DNA from: Scilla litardierei | Lineage: Eukaryota > Streptophyta > Magnoliopsida > Asparagales > Asparagaceae | Assembly: GCA_030789695.1 (NCBI GenBank) | Contig: CM061142.1 | Coordinates: forward strand, 150,185,266 to 150,249,265 | Direction of reading: 5' to 3' | DNA: 64,000 bases | Shown here: positions 1 through 10,090 of the stretch, in pieces | Position numbering within the stretch: position 1 is the stretch's first letter | Layout: each line of letters begins with the position of its first letter | The notes under the pieces: model-generated | What the model saw: the letters and a program-made list of their open reading frames with translations, nothing else | Databases searched by the model: none | Told to the model about the DNA's origin: nothing | Program-made: the position numbers and the translations under genes

Positions 1-436
1 CAAGCATTTATATTCGCAGAGATGGATAAACAATTTAATTACTTAATAATTATTGGACCACTGGGCAACGTCACACACCGTTAGGTTAGCTGACTAACGG
101 CAGAGCGATCGCAGGATCTTCCTAATTATTAAGTTTTTTAAAATATACACAACCTTACACAGTTTATCCGCATAATAAGCCAAAAATGATGCAAAGCATA
201 TGTCAATGATTCTACAAAGGAAATCATTTAATGTAAGGATTGTGCTAGTTGGATTTATCCAAAGAGATTGGAAAAGAGCCCAATAATTAGACATGTTCTT
301 CGTAAAAGGAAGAAGTTTTCCTTTTTAATTCATCCCAAAAGACCCCAAAATACCCATTTCTGCCCCATAATATGTCAAGATTTTACACGGATTTCAGGTT
401 CTCCAAAACGCCGTTTTAAATAATTTTTAGCCCTCT

Positions 437-994
437 TTAATTGTAATTTGCGCCCCTCCTTTTCTTCTTTCTTTTTTTCTTTTTCTTTTTTCCCGAAAAA
501 CTGGCCTGCGGGCCTAAAGCCCGCAGTGTGGCTGCGGGCTTCAGGCCCCCAGTCTCAAAATTTTTTTTGTTGAAAAACTGGCCTGCGGGCCTAAAGCCCG
601 AAGTGTGGCTGCGGGCTGCGGGCTTCAGGCCCGTAGGCTCAAATTTTTTTTGAATTGAATTGGGCTCTTGGGCCCAACATGGTTGAGGGGCGGCGGCTAG
701 GGTTAGCCGCCGCCGCCCCTCAGGGGGGTGCCGCCAAGCGGCGACGGACAGGGGCCCCCGGCGCTGCAGGGGGGGCGGGCAGCGGCGACAGCCCCCCGCT
801 GCCGGCGGGGGGCACGGGCAACCCCCCGCTGCCGCTGGGGGGGGTGGCAGGGCGCTGGCCCCTCGGCGCTTCGGGCGCGGCCGCCTCCCCCTTCGGACGA
901 GGGGTGCGGCAGCAACATGCGGATGAGGGGGGTGGCCAGCGGGAAGGCCGCCGGCGAGGATAAGGGTTTTTTCGCAAAAAAATTTATTACCCAA
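437..994 (-). other. GC-rich leader module of the Copia-type element
   Basis: This is an abrupt island of very high GC content in AT-rich surroundings. It is open in several frames on both strands. The longest frame (minus, 185 codons) is proline-, arginine- and alanine-rich with no recognisable domain. It follows the LTR and primer-site region on the minus strand, so it is probably untranslated leader or captured DNA. I would not call it a gene. Confidence 0.4.
495..650. repeat. Tandem duplication of about 77 bp
   Basis: Two copies start with GAAAAACTGGCCTGCGGGCC at 495 and 572. Each contains CCTGCGGGCCTAAAGCCCG and a second GC-rich palindromic block. They sit at the edge of the GC-rich leader. 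Confidence 0.8.
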
Positions 995-1293
995 ATAATT
1001 TTCAGACTAAACTATGTTAAAAACATGATTTTAGGGGTGATTAGCCCAGATTCCACTACGATCTTGCGAGATCTATGGGGAAAACGATCATACGTATGAT
1101 AAAAGCGACATTTTTAGCGGGATTACCTCTATATCCGTCCTTCGGATATAGCGACGGTTAAATGAAGCCTACGCGGATGACGGCGCTCGTTTGAGGAATA
1201 CTTGCACCGCGCGCGTGGATCTCTCGTCTCCCTTCGCATTCGCATCGATCAAAATTTTGTGGAAAAAATATTTAGAGGCTCGTGCTGATAACG

Positions 1294-1440
1294 TGTTATG
1301 AATCAACTACTGGGGGAGGAACCCACATCCCTTTATTTATAGACAGGATAGGAGAGTTTCAAAATAAGATACATAGATATGGGCGTATCTATAAGATACC
1401 CACAATCCTAACCAACTCTGGTTCACATCCATTCACAACA
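1294..1440 (-). repeat. 147-bp LTR of the Copia-type element
   Basis: On the minus strand the segment begins TGTTGTG and ends CATAACA, an imperfect 7-bp terminal inverted repeat with the canonical TG...CA ends. It contains a TATA box about 100 bp from its start. The partner LTR is not in the window. The 5-bp flanks (GTTTT and the bases before 1294) do not match, which agrees with this being the 5' LTR and not a solo LTR. Confidence 0.5.
1334..1341 (-). promoter_or_regulatory. TATA box in Copia LTR
   Basis: The minus strand reads TATAAATA. Its place in the middle of the 147-bp LTR is where the U3/R promoter of an LTR retrotransposon is expected. Confidence 0.45.
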
Positions 1441-2861
1441 GTTTTTTATATTTGGTTTTTCATCGAAAATTTGTCCTTACGCAAAAGATGGGCATGTTAT
1501 CCATTGAATGATATTAAATGACATTTGTAAGGAAAAACTAGGAATTTTGGTTCACGAGACACTTTGGAAAAATTTAGGATGGATTTAATTCTAATTGAAA
1601 TAGAATAACTCCTTCCCAAGACTGGTTTTCTTGTCGATTTAAAAATCTCTGGTTTCTCTTTTTAAGGAATCGAAGAAATTATCGAATTCAAAATTCATAA
1701 ATATATCTTATTCAAATAAGAGTCTTGTATAACAATCAACTAACTAATTAAGGGTTCTTAACAACTCTAAACAAAAAAAAAGATCTCTTACAAATCTGTA
1801 ATTTTATTGACTCATCCTACAGTTTTTAACTTGTTAGTCATCGGATAATTTACCAATTTATCAATCTCATTCAATTAAGAACTCAATCGGAACAAATATT
1901 TTTACAACCTATAACTGAAGAAGTTGTCACACCTCAAACCTGCCAGAAGCCCATATGTTTTCGCCAAGAATACTTAACAAATCAAATAATCATAAGATGC
2001 TTTGTGACATATACTCCTAGAAGGATACGGAATACCCCACAGATAAGAATTCTGTGTGTACAAGGATTCTATCCTGCTGTGGAAACTGGTATCTAGGATA
2101 ACACGATGTCAAAATATTGAGAACACACTCAAACTCAATGCACATGTATTGTAAAAGGTTGAAAATGACAATGAGTTTGGGGAAATTGGTGGTGTGTGTG
2201 GCTAGATTTTTGTTCATATATTGTAAAAGATAGTACATGCAGAATTCATGTGATGTTTTACTAACGCACTCCTAATAGTTGGTGTGTCCCATTTTGGATT
2301 GTATGATGGGGGTTTTGTGTGAAGGCAATGAATTATAATATGTTTAGTCATTACTTTAGCCAAAATATGTTGTGAATCTTTATGTGCTTTCTTGATTGAC
2401 ATGCAATGATGATTGGCTTGCGTCTAAGCGAACAACCTACACCATTTTGTTGTGTATGAGAGGGTTCTATGAGCCAATGGAATTATGTGCTTATTTATTT
2501 GGATGACATGTGTATTTGCCTGTTTACATGCCTGCTTAATCTGATTTTGTTCCCATTTTTTTAAATCTCGAGCCACTATAATCGTTGATCCTTATTTTTG
2601 AGTTCTCATTACATTTGATCGTTGTTTTGTTAATTATATGTGTATCTTTTGTATATATGCATATCTTCGTTTATTTTAGAAATTTATAAGGTCCTAGTTT
2701 CATGGTACATGTGGACTTGTTATGTTGCTTTTAGCTATTATTGATATATTGATAATATTACTCGGTTGCATTTAACTGTCAATTTTTCTTATCCTCACTT
2801 GGATTTCTCATTGTCTTTGATCCTTGCTTTAAGTTTTGATTACATTTGATACTTATTTTAT
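1441..2861. other. AT-rich stretch, no gene seen
   Basis: No coding signal, RNA gene or transposon terminus is recognised here. The short open frames lack domains and fall in AT-rich sequence. Confidence 0.5.
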
Positions 2862-2868
2862 TAATTAT

Positions 2869-3005
2869 AGGGTTAATTGCATAAAAATACCCTCACGTTT
2901 GGGCCATTTTTAAGTAAATACTCTGAGGTTCATTTTGTGACAAATTGATACGCTGTGGCGGATTATGGGCTGACAGTGTTAAATTGGACCGTTTTGCCCA
3001 TCCTC

Positions 3006-3008
<3 letters not shown>
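2869..3008 (+). repeat. Left terminal inverted repeat of the Mutator-like element
   Basis: The outer 50 bases pair with 6609-6658 with few mismatches. The inner part is more diverged but ends in CCCATCTCTCTC, the counterpart of GAGAGAGAGATGGG on the right side. Confidence 0.65.
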
Positions 3009-3074
<66 letters not shown>

Positions 3075-3326
3075 GTGGGATGGTGCATGGGGTGAGTGAG
3101 TGGGTGTGTGTGCGTGGGGTGGGTGGGTGAGTGTGTGTGGTGTGTGTGCATGGGTGTGTGTGTGCGCGCACACATGGAGTGTGTGTGCATTGGGGTGTGT
3201 GTGTGCTCGCGCGCGCGCGCATGGAGTGTGTGTGCATGGGGGGCATGGAGTGTGCGTGGGGGGGCATGGAGTGTGTTGGGGTGTGTGTGTGTGTGTTGTG
3301 TTGGCTGTGTGTGTGTGTGTGTGTGT

Positions 3327-3358
<32 letters not shown>

Positions 3359-4318
3359 GGGGGGGGGGGGGGGGGGTTGGGGGGTGGGATGGGGTGTGTG
3401 TGTGTGTGTCTGTAGGGGGGTTTGTGTGTGTGCGCGCGCGCATGGAGTGTGCGTGTGTTGGGGGTGTGCATTGGGGGGGGGGTGTGTGTGTGTGAATCGG
3501 AGTGTGTGCGCGCACATGCGCATTGGTGGGTGGGTGTGGGCATGGGGTGTGGGTGTGTGTGCATGGGGGTTGGGTGTGTGTACATGGAGTGGGTGGGTGG
3601 GTGGGTGTGCATTGTGGGGGGGGTGTGTGTGTGTGCATGGGAGGTGGGTGCTTGCATGGGTGTGTGGGTGTGTGTGTGTGCATTGGTGGGTGGGTGCATG
3701 GGTGGGGTGGGTGACACCCACACACACGCACGCACACGCATACATGCGCGCATACACACACACCAATGCACACGCGCGAACACACACACATCCCAAGCAC
3801 ACACCGAAGCACATACCCATGCAAACACCCTAACCCTAACACACACCCCCACGCGTGCGTGCACACAAACAAACCCATGCAAGCACCAACACCCCATGCA
3901 CATACCCACCCACCAATGTGCGCGCCCACATGCACACACATCTCCCCCCCATGCACACAACCCACCCCAACCATGCGCGCGTGCACACACATACACACAC
4001 CCACCCAACCACCAATGCAAGCACCCACACCCCACGCATGTGCACCGCACACACACACACATGCAAGTACCCCCCCATGCATTCACCGACCCACCCATGC
4101 ACCCACCCACCCCATGAACACAACCCACCCCACCCCAACCATGCACAACCCCACTCCACGCGCACACCCACACCCTCACCACACGCACCCATGCACACAC
4201 CCACACACCCCAATGCGCGCTCACACACCCTATGCGCACGCGCACACGCACACACCCCTTCCTAGCAAACACAACCCACACGCGCGTGCGCAAACACACC
4301 CCATGCACACACCCACAC

Positions 4319-4367
<49 letters not shown>

Positions 4368-4372
4368 TGTGT
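3009..4372. repeat. Giant simple-repeat palindrome: (TC)n-(TG)n / (CA)n-(GA)n
   Basis: (TC)32 at 3009-3072 is followed by about 640 bp of GT-rich sequence with GCGCGC and TGCATGG blocks. After a centre near 3715 come about 600 bp of CA-rich sequence and (GA)n at 4321-4365. The order of repeat classes is mirrored on the opposite strand, so a single strand could fold on itself. A run of 21 G lies at 3356-3376. Long open frames exist on both strands here, but they only translate dinucleotide repeats. Confidence 0.85.
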
Positions 4373-4479
4373 GTGAATTGGTGGAGAGCAAGGGCGGAGC
4401 TATGCTTGGGCTAAGGTGGGCTATAGCCCGGGTAAGTATTTGTGTAAACCCTTGTACACTACTATTCGATACCATAAAG

Positions 4480-4546
4480 TAGCCCAGTTGGTAGAGCATT
4501 CTTGTCTTTTGACTCCGAAGTCTTAGTTTCAATTCTTGACATGCTC
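4480..4546 (+). other. Degenerate tRNA-like sequence (tRNA-Lys-like)
   Basis: TAGCCCAGTTGGTAGAGCA resembles a Pol III A box and D arm. CTTTTGA resembles an anticodon loop with TTT. AGTTTCAATTCTTG resembles a decayed B box and T loop. The anticodon and acceptor stems do not pair properly, so it is not a functional tRNA. It lies about 90 bp inside the left end of the hAT element. Confidence 0.4.
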
Positions 4547-5819
4547 AGTTGATATAGAGAATTCATTTTTTTTTCTATTTAGAAAACAAAATACTTGATA
4601 GAAAATTCTTGGCATGCCAACATTGTTTGGACTCGACTCATATATTAATCAAACGAATTACATATAAGCATTATATATAAAGCCGAACACTACCCGTTTA
4701 TGAATTATTTTGTTTATATAACACGTCACAGAATGGACACTTGTGGCATTCTGATATACATTTCTAATTATTTTTAGAAAGAAATAACTGTTTATAAGTC
4801 AAAAAAATTGTTTTGGGCCCAAATTGTTTCGAATTTGATAAACATTAAGGTATAGTCATGTTACTTTTTGTGTGTGTGTAGGACGACAAAATTTTCGTTT
4901 ATTCTTTGAAAAGAAAACTTGATGCTCCAAATCAAAAATATATGAACCTAAATAAAAAAATCCATTGTTGAATGTGATCTAACCTATCCAAACTACATAT
5001 AAGTTTTAAACAATTTTGGTACATTTTACCCATGCATCAAGAAGGCGATGAATTAGGCACTTTCAAGAAAATTTGAAACTTTAATTTTATCAGCACTTGA
5101 TGCATGTATAGAACATATCCATTCATTTGAAATTTTATTTATACATAGTTTAGATGGGTTATAATAAACTTCAAGTACGAGCAGAATGACTTTGTCTTCC
5201 CTAACAACAAAGTCTTCAAGACAACCTATGCTATAAGCATATGGGACTAAGTGATCCTTGACCGCCAGTCGTCAAACTTAGGTGGTTAAGAATGTTGGAA
5301 CTTATCCAACTAAGTTGGATCTTAGTCCAACATTGGGCTAGTATGTGATGTATAATTATAGTGTTACGCTGTCATATTAAAGCCCAATGTATAAGTGATC
5401 TCATTTAATAAGTTAAGTGGGCTAAGTGAGTTAAACAGGTTATGAGCCTTTATGTGGAGAGGCTATTGAGCTTCAACTCGTTGATGGGTTGAGTTGGAAA
5501 CCCTAGGGCTAAGGAGGTTACATTTGCCTGATTTTTTTCTTTGTTATTTTTGGTGGTCCTTTGCCAAATTTCTTCTAGGCTTCAGCCTTTCAAAGCCTGT
5601 CAAACCCATCGTATTTTAATTAGTGATGAGAATGTGGGAAACTCATATTTTTAGAGAAGGTTTCAGATTTCGATGAATCGATTTCTTGATGAGTGAAACT
5701 TGTCCATTACTAAAGATGCTCATGTCTGTGGATTTTTTTTGAAAAAGTTTGAATTTTTTGATATAATTTATAATTAATGATGATCAAGATGCAACCTATT
5801 TAGAAAAAATCCTGAATAA

Positions 5820-5919
5820 TTTAGTGTATATAATGTTAAATTTATATAGTTCAAAGACCAATGTGTAAAATTTAGTGTATATAATGTTAAATTTATATAG
5901 TTCAAAGACCAATGTGTAA
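5820..5919. repeat. Tandem duplication, 50 bp x 2
   Basis: Two nearly identical 50-bp units (5820-5869, 5870-5919) both read TTTAGTGTATATAATGTTAA through AAGACCAATGTGTAA. They lie within the hAT element. Confidence 0.9.
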
Positions 5920-6463
5920 TATTTTCTAACAAATTGATATAACGATTACATATTAACCTATTGACCACTAACAATGTTGTTTTTGGATGAATGTATACAG
6001 TGAATAACATGAAATATTTCCGATTTGTGATCTAAAGACGTCACTTTTATAAAATTGAGTTCAATATTTCAACATATTTTCTTGCAATCAAACATAATCT
6101 AAGCTCTACTTCTCATTCAACACATAATAAAACACTATTTATAAATAATCGAATATTAAAATTGTATTTGCAACTGTACTTTGTCCAAATAGCCAAAAAC
6201 TTGTGCCAAAAAGATCCAGAAATGAAGCATATTAACAAAAAGAAAAGAAAAGGCAGAATCCATATCACCACAAAAATCCCCCTTTTTTGAATAAAATGTC
6301 TCTAAAAGGCTTGCCCCCGCCAACCGTCAAAATCCAATGTCCCAAACCTAATTTGCATTCTTTTAGTATTTGGTCGGTAGCCCAGGGCGGAAACAATCCC
6401 TGGCTCCGCCCCTGGTGGAGAGAGAGAATCAGTAGAGAGAGAGTGTGTGTGTTTGAGATTGAG

Positions 6464-6658
6464 AGAGAGAGAGAGATGGGTGGAATGAGGGGAGGTGTAT
6501 TTCCATCCAAATTTATTGTTGTTTAGACGGAAAATTTAAATAGGTATCAACTTGAAACCAGAGCCAAACGTTTGGTTATTAAAATTGATCAAAGTGAACC
6601 ACAGGGTATTTACTTAAAAGTGGCCCAAACATGGGGGTATTTTTATGCCACTTACCCT
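6464..6658 (-). repeat. Right terminal inverted repeat of the Mutator-like element
   Basis: This is the inverse of 2869-3008. It starts with a GA tract and ATGGG and ends with the conserved GTATTTACTTAAAAGTGGCC and GGGTATTTTTATGCC blocks. Confidence 0.6.
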
Positions 6659-6665
6659 TAATTAT

Positions 6666-8385
6666 ATGTGTGTATCTGTGTGTGTGTATAATCCTTCATT
6701 GATCTATTTAAATCTTCGTTTACATTTCTCATTGCATTTTATTCTTACGTTGATGTCTTATTGCATTTTATTCTTGTTTTTATAATTACTAGGATGTATC
6801 TCTGTAAATACATGTATGTTCATACATTGATGATTTTTTTTCTCCCAATTGTTCTTTATTTCAACTCATTAAATAGTAGTGTTCATAATCATTTTTCCAA
6901 GCTCATTTCGAACTTCAAATAGACAAACGAAAGAAATTTCTTTACAACTTCTGCTGTGTCCCAAAATCTTTACAAACTTCAAAACAAAGCCGACTTGAAA
7001 TTCGCCCTCCATCCTCTATTTTTCATTTTTGTTTTCAGAAGCAAACGACGGAAAGATTGATTTTCCGAAAGAAAAAAAAAAGCATACAATACATGGCTTT
7101 CCAATAATTTTAGAACTTCAATTTCCAACATCCATTAGCACATTAACTTTATAATCGACTCCTTTTTCACCAATCTGATCAAGCAAAAAAAGTATATAGG
7201 GAATTTATTTGATGATGGTAAATTGAGTTGATTTTATTATGGATCAAATGAGCGGATATCATGCACGGAATAAATACCGAGCTCATACCTCCCAAGTCCA
7301 AACTGAAAACGGCAACACGAAAAATAACAAGAAAAATAAATAAACAAATGAATAAAATAAAAATATATATTCATTTCCACTGCAGTAATCACGATTCATG
7401 GATCCAGCACCAATGTGCTGTGCATAATGCATGGGTTTATGTTAAGTAGCAATATTTTGGTGAGTATCCCTAAGATGTTTCGGTCGTAACTTGTGCAGTC
7501 CAGTAATGGAGCCACCTGGGATCCAAAACCTTGAAGGTCACAACAGAAGAATAAATGTTTCCAGGAGTCTATGTTATGCAACAAGGATTTGGGGCTTATT
7601 AACAAGCAGCATATGGACAACTGCAGATCTTGCCAGTCTAAGCAATTGTTTTGAGAACAGTACTTTACATTTGTAACACAAGGCTATCTAACAAATTTTA
7701 GCTCAGAAAGACATTCAAAGTATTATAAATACGACGATGATTAATAATGATATAGAAATTGTATCATTTACATGATCGTCTTCCTGGATCGGGTAAAATT
7801 CTGTCCAACTAGACTCATGCTTCAGAATTCCCTGTCCGTATGAAGTGCAAAGCTACCGATAAGAATCTGCAGATGAAATTCATTTATTAGGTGTCTGCCT
7901 CGCATAATGCCTCCAACTACAATTGAATAAAAAGGGAGTGCAATTCAGTGGTCTTTTTACATGTACCTCCAATATCTCTCTTATTTTGAAATTTACCTCT
8001 TAAATCAATCGTAGGTCATAGAATATTTAATACAGCCCATCTCGACAGCATCTATTATATATTATCTTTTCTTTTCTGTTACGTGGAATAAAAAAATTTA
8101 AAATTCAAAACAAACAATTTTGCTCCTTAATTTATAGGTTATTATTTCTTTTATTTTTGCAATGAGAAATGGGAAATTTCGCCCTTTTACCTTCCAAAAT
8201 CCAATCGATGTTTACAAGAGGGATAATTTTCTAAATTGCAAAAGATTGAGAGGGTCGATTGGCAATATATATGACTTTGTGGCTAAATTTCTAAACAAGG
8301 AAGATTTTGGGGGTAAATATCATAAAAACTCAAAATGCAAAGGCATTCTCTATTGGAAAATAACATTTGATTCTCTCTCCATAAA
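6666..8385. other. AT-rich stretch, no gene identified
   Basis: A less AT-rich patch near 7,380-7,680 is open on both strands for about 60-75 codons, but I recognise no domain and see no convincing splice context. It could be untranslated or a relic. Confidence 0.4.
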
Positions 8386-9760
8386 GTTTTGATGATACAC
8401 ACAAACACACACATATTATTATTATTATTATTTGTGCATACTAACTCTATCTATGCAGATTATGAAGTCTCAACAAATTCAGATAAAACAATCATCAAGA
8501 CAAAATATATTGCAAGAAGCATCAAACGCAAGACGAAGCTCAAAGTTGAATTTTTGTATCTTGTGATAAATGATGTAATCTTTATTTTTCTTCTTGCATA
8601 TACTTAGCATGTGAAAGCCTTGATGATAATCTATCTTAGCCATTTAGAATTTCCTCAAACAATCAAATCATAGACCTTTTTAGTCGCCTAACAGTTTCTC
8701 CTAGTCGACTAAATTATTTCACTCCATTTTCAAAAAGTCGAATATATGGTCAAACTCATTTCTTAGTTAGAAGGATCAATTTTCCTACAACTTCATAAAT
8801 TTTGATCCTAGTCGACTAATAAATTTCCCTAATCGACTAAGTAGTTATTCCAACGGTTATATTTTTTACCGTTTGTTACATTTTTCTAATCGACTAACAA
8901 CTTTCTAGTCACTGTCAAATATAACTTCCTCAAACAGCTATAATTTTGACAATTTTTCAATTGTAGTCGACTAATTTCAGTTACAATGGTCAAATCCCAG
9001 TTCATTTTATAAGCCTAGTCGACTAATAGGCTTGTCTAGTGGACTAATATTTGGACTGACAGTTTTGTTTTTCGTACCGTTTTGTGCAGTTATTAGACAG
9101 TTATTTGGGGATTCTTTTGCCCTATAAATAGAACCAAAACCCTATGTCATTTCACACAATTTCTCTCATTCTTAATTTCACTTTCTCACTCTAAAAAAGA
9201 GGGTGTTTTTCCAGATTTTCATTCAAGATACTCTGCCGAAATTTTGCCTCAATAGAATAGAAAGTCCTTCTCCAAGGGTGTTTCTACCACATTTCACATC
9301 AAGATACCTTGAAGATACATTCACCTTTCTTGTGATTCAACTCTCACATTATCAAGACTTTAGGTGATATTGTTTCTTACCTTTTCTCTTTATTTCGTGA
9401 ATCTCTTGTTGAAGAGATTGTACAATTTTGCAACACGGACAGTGTTGGCATCTTTGTATGTTTGCTTGCGGAAAGTAAGCAGTAATAGTGTATTACAAAT
9501 CTCTACGGGGAGTAGGAGCCTGCACATGGATCACAAGGATTCGAAACAGGATAAATCTCGGTGTTTGTGTATGCTCATTCTCTGGACTTACCACACATGA
9601 TAAATCTCGGTGTTTGCATATGCTCATTCTCGAAGCAGGATTCGAAACGAATTCTCGCACTACATATGGTATCTCTGGTTTAACTTCCATGGTACTTACC
9701 ATTATCTCTACTAGTCAGGCTCTAAATTACACTGTTCCTCAGATCTGTTTCCACTGATAA
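8386..9760 (+). mobile_element. SIRE-type Copia LTR fragment
   Basis: The stretch opens with TTTTGATGATACACACAAACAC, like the start of many plant SIRE/Maximus LTRs. It continues with a cluster of TAGTCGACTA palindromes (8,680-9,050), a TATA box at 9123 and a pyrimidine-rich transcribed-leader-like region. Near the end is a short tandem duplication containing GATAAATCTCGGTGTTTG (about 9,550 and 9,600). No paired LTR, PBS or TSD was found, so both limits are approximate. Confidence 0.4.
9123..9130 (+). promoter_or_regulatory. TATA box of the SIRE-type LTR
   Basis: TATAAATA in the context CCCTATAAATAGAACC, followed by CT-rich sequence as in a plant core promoter. It lies just downstream of the palindrome cluster. 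Confidence 0.5.
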
Positions 9761-9764
9761 ACTT

Positions 9765-10090
9765 GAACTTTGGATGATCGACACCTCGAACACTACCCTC
9801 CTTTGACGACAGTCAAAGATAACATGAAATGTTCCCAGCTAATCCATTCTAAAAACAGCACCAAAACTTGGCATTTTAGTCACCAGAAAAACTGTGAATA
9901 GTTCTCGCCCACAAATAACTACAGGGCTCTGAGGGTATTCACTAGTTGTCTTTATCATGCAACCAACAATACTAACATTCCAATTGAAGTCAAGTGTTCA
10001 TCAGGAATAGTGAGTGTGTTAATAAATCGAGTGGCTAAGAAGCAATGAGAGGCTCCTGAGTCGAATAAAGTAAGGACATGTCTATCGTCG
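9765..10090 (-). pseudogene. Ty3/Gypsy aspartic protease relic
   Basis: On the minus strand the sequence encodes a readable protease core with LFDSGASHCF near 10,050. Further on it has a MPSFGAVFRMD-type motif and then DCRQRRVVFEV near 9,790, matching the flap-to-C-terminal part of Gypsy retroviral-type proteases of the chromovirus group. The aspartate of DSGA is kept. Several in-frame stops and at least one frame change break it. No reverse transcriptase follows, so it is a fragment. Confidence 0.55.

Larger units (their letters stand above)
1..1440 (-). mobile_element. Copia-type LTR retrotransposon, 5' end (partial)
   Basis: Read on the minus strand, a short LTR (1440 to 1294) is followed by TTATCAGCACGAG, which resembles the primer-site region I remember from plant Copia elements, and then by a long leader. 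No gag motif is readable before the window ends, so the coding part would lie to the left of position 1. The assignment rests on LTR structure (TGTTGTG...CATAACA ends, an internal TATA box) and not on a protein domain. A short LTR of about 150 bp suits some plant Copia lineages. Confidence 0.5.
4389..6414. mobile_element. hAT non-autonomous element (dTph1-like ends), nested
   Basis: The left end is CAAGGGCGGAGCTATG and the right end, reversed, CAGGGGCGGAGCCAGG. This resembles the CAGGGGCGGAGC ends I recall for the petunia dTph1 hAT family. A perfect 8-bp target duplication, GTGGAGAG, lies at 4381-4388 and 6415-6422, the length expected for hAT. The 2,026-bp element holds no transposase. It splits the GA/GT tract of the surrounding Mutator-like element and is therefore younger than it. 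Confidence 0.85.
2869..6658. mobile_element. Mutator-like / foldback DNA element with simple-repeat body
   Basis: The ends are inverted repeats. The left end reads AGGGTTAATTGCATAAAAATA and the right end, reversed, AGGGTAAGTGGCATAAAAATA, followed on both sides by TACCC..., GGCCA(C)TTTTTAAGTAAATAC-type sequence. Similarity continues for roughly 150 bp to a GAGAGAGAGATGGG block. TAATTAT occurs directly outside both ends (2862-2868, 6659-6665), with 8-9 bp if mismatches are allowed, which fits a Mutator-like target duplication. No transposase is present. Without the nested hAT the element would be about 1.76 kb, almost all of it simple repeats arranged as a palindrome. Confidence 0.7.

Noticed and set aside
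437..994. GC-rich open frames as a host gene
   Set aside because: Open on both strands through base composition alone, no domain, and located in the leader of an LTR element.
3829..3842. CCCTAACCCTAA as an interstitial telomere
   Set aside because: Two short units within CA-rich sequence. Plant telomeres are CCCTAAA, and no array is present.
2893..4532. Very long open frames (up to 471 codons) on both strands
   Set aside because: They only translate GT, CA, TC and GA repeats. Dinucleotide repeats are open in all frames by nature.
4480..4546. A functional tRNA-Lys gene
   Set aside because: Anticodon and acceptor stems do not pair and the B box is decayed.
7396..7676. Exon of an unknown gene
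   Set aside because: Open about 60-75 codons on both strands but no domain, and no pair of splice sites that extends the frame.
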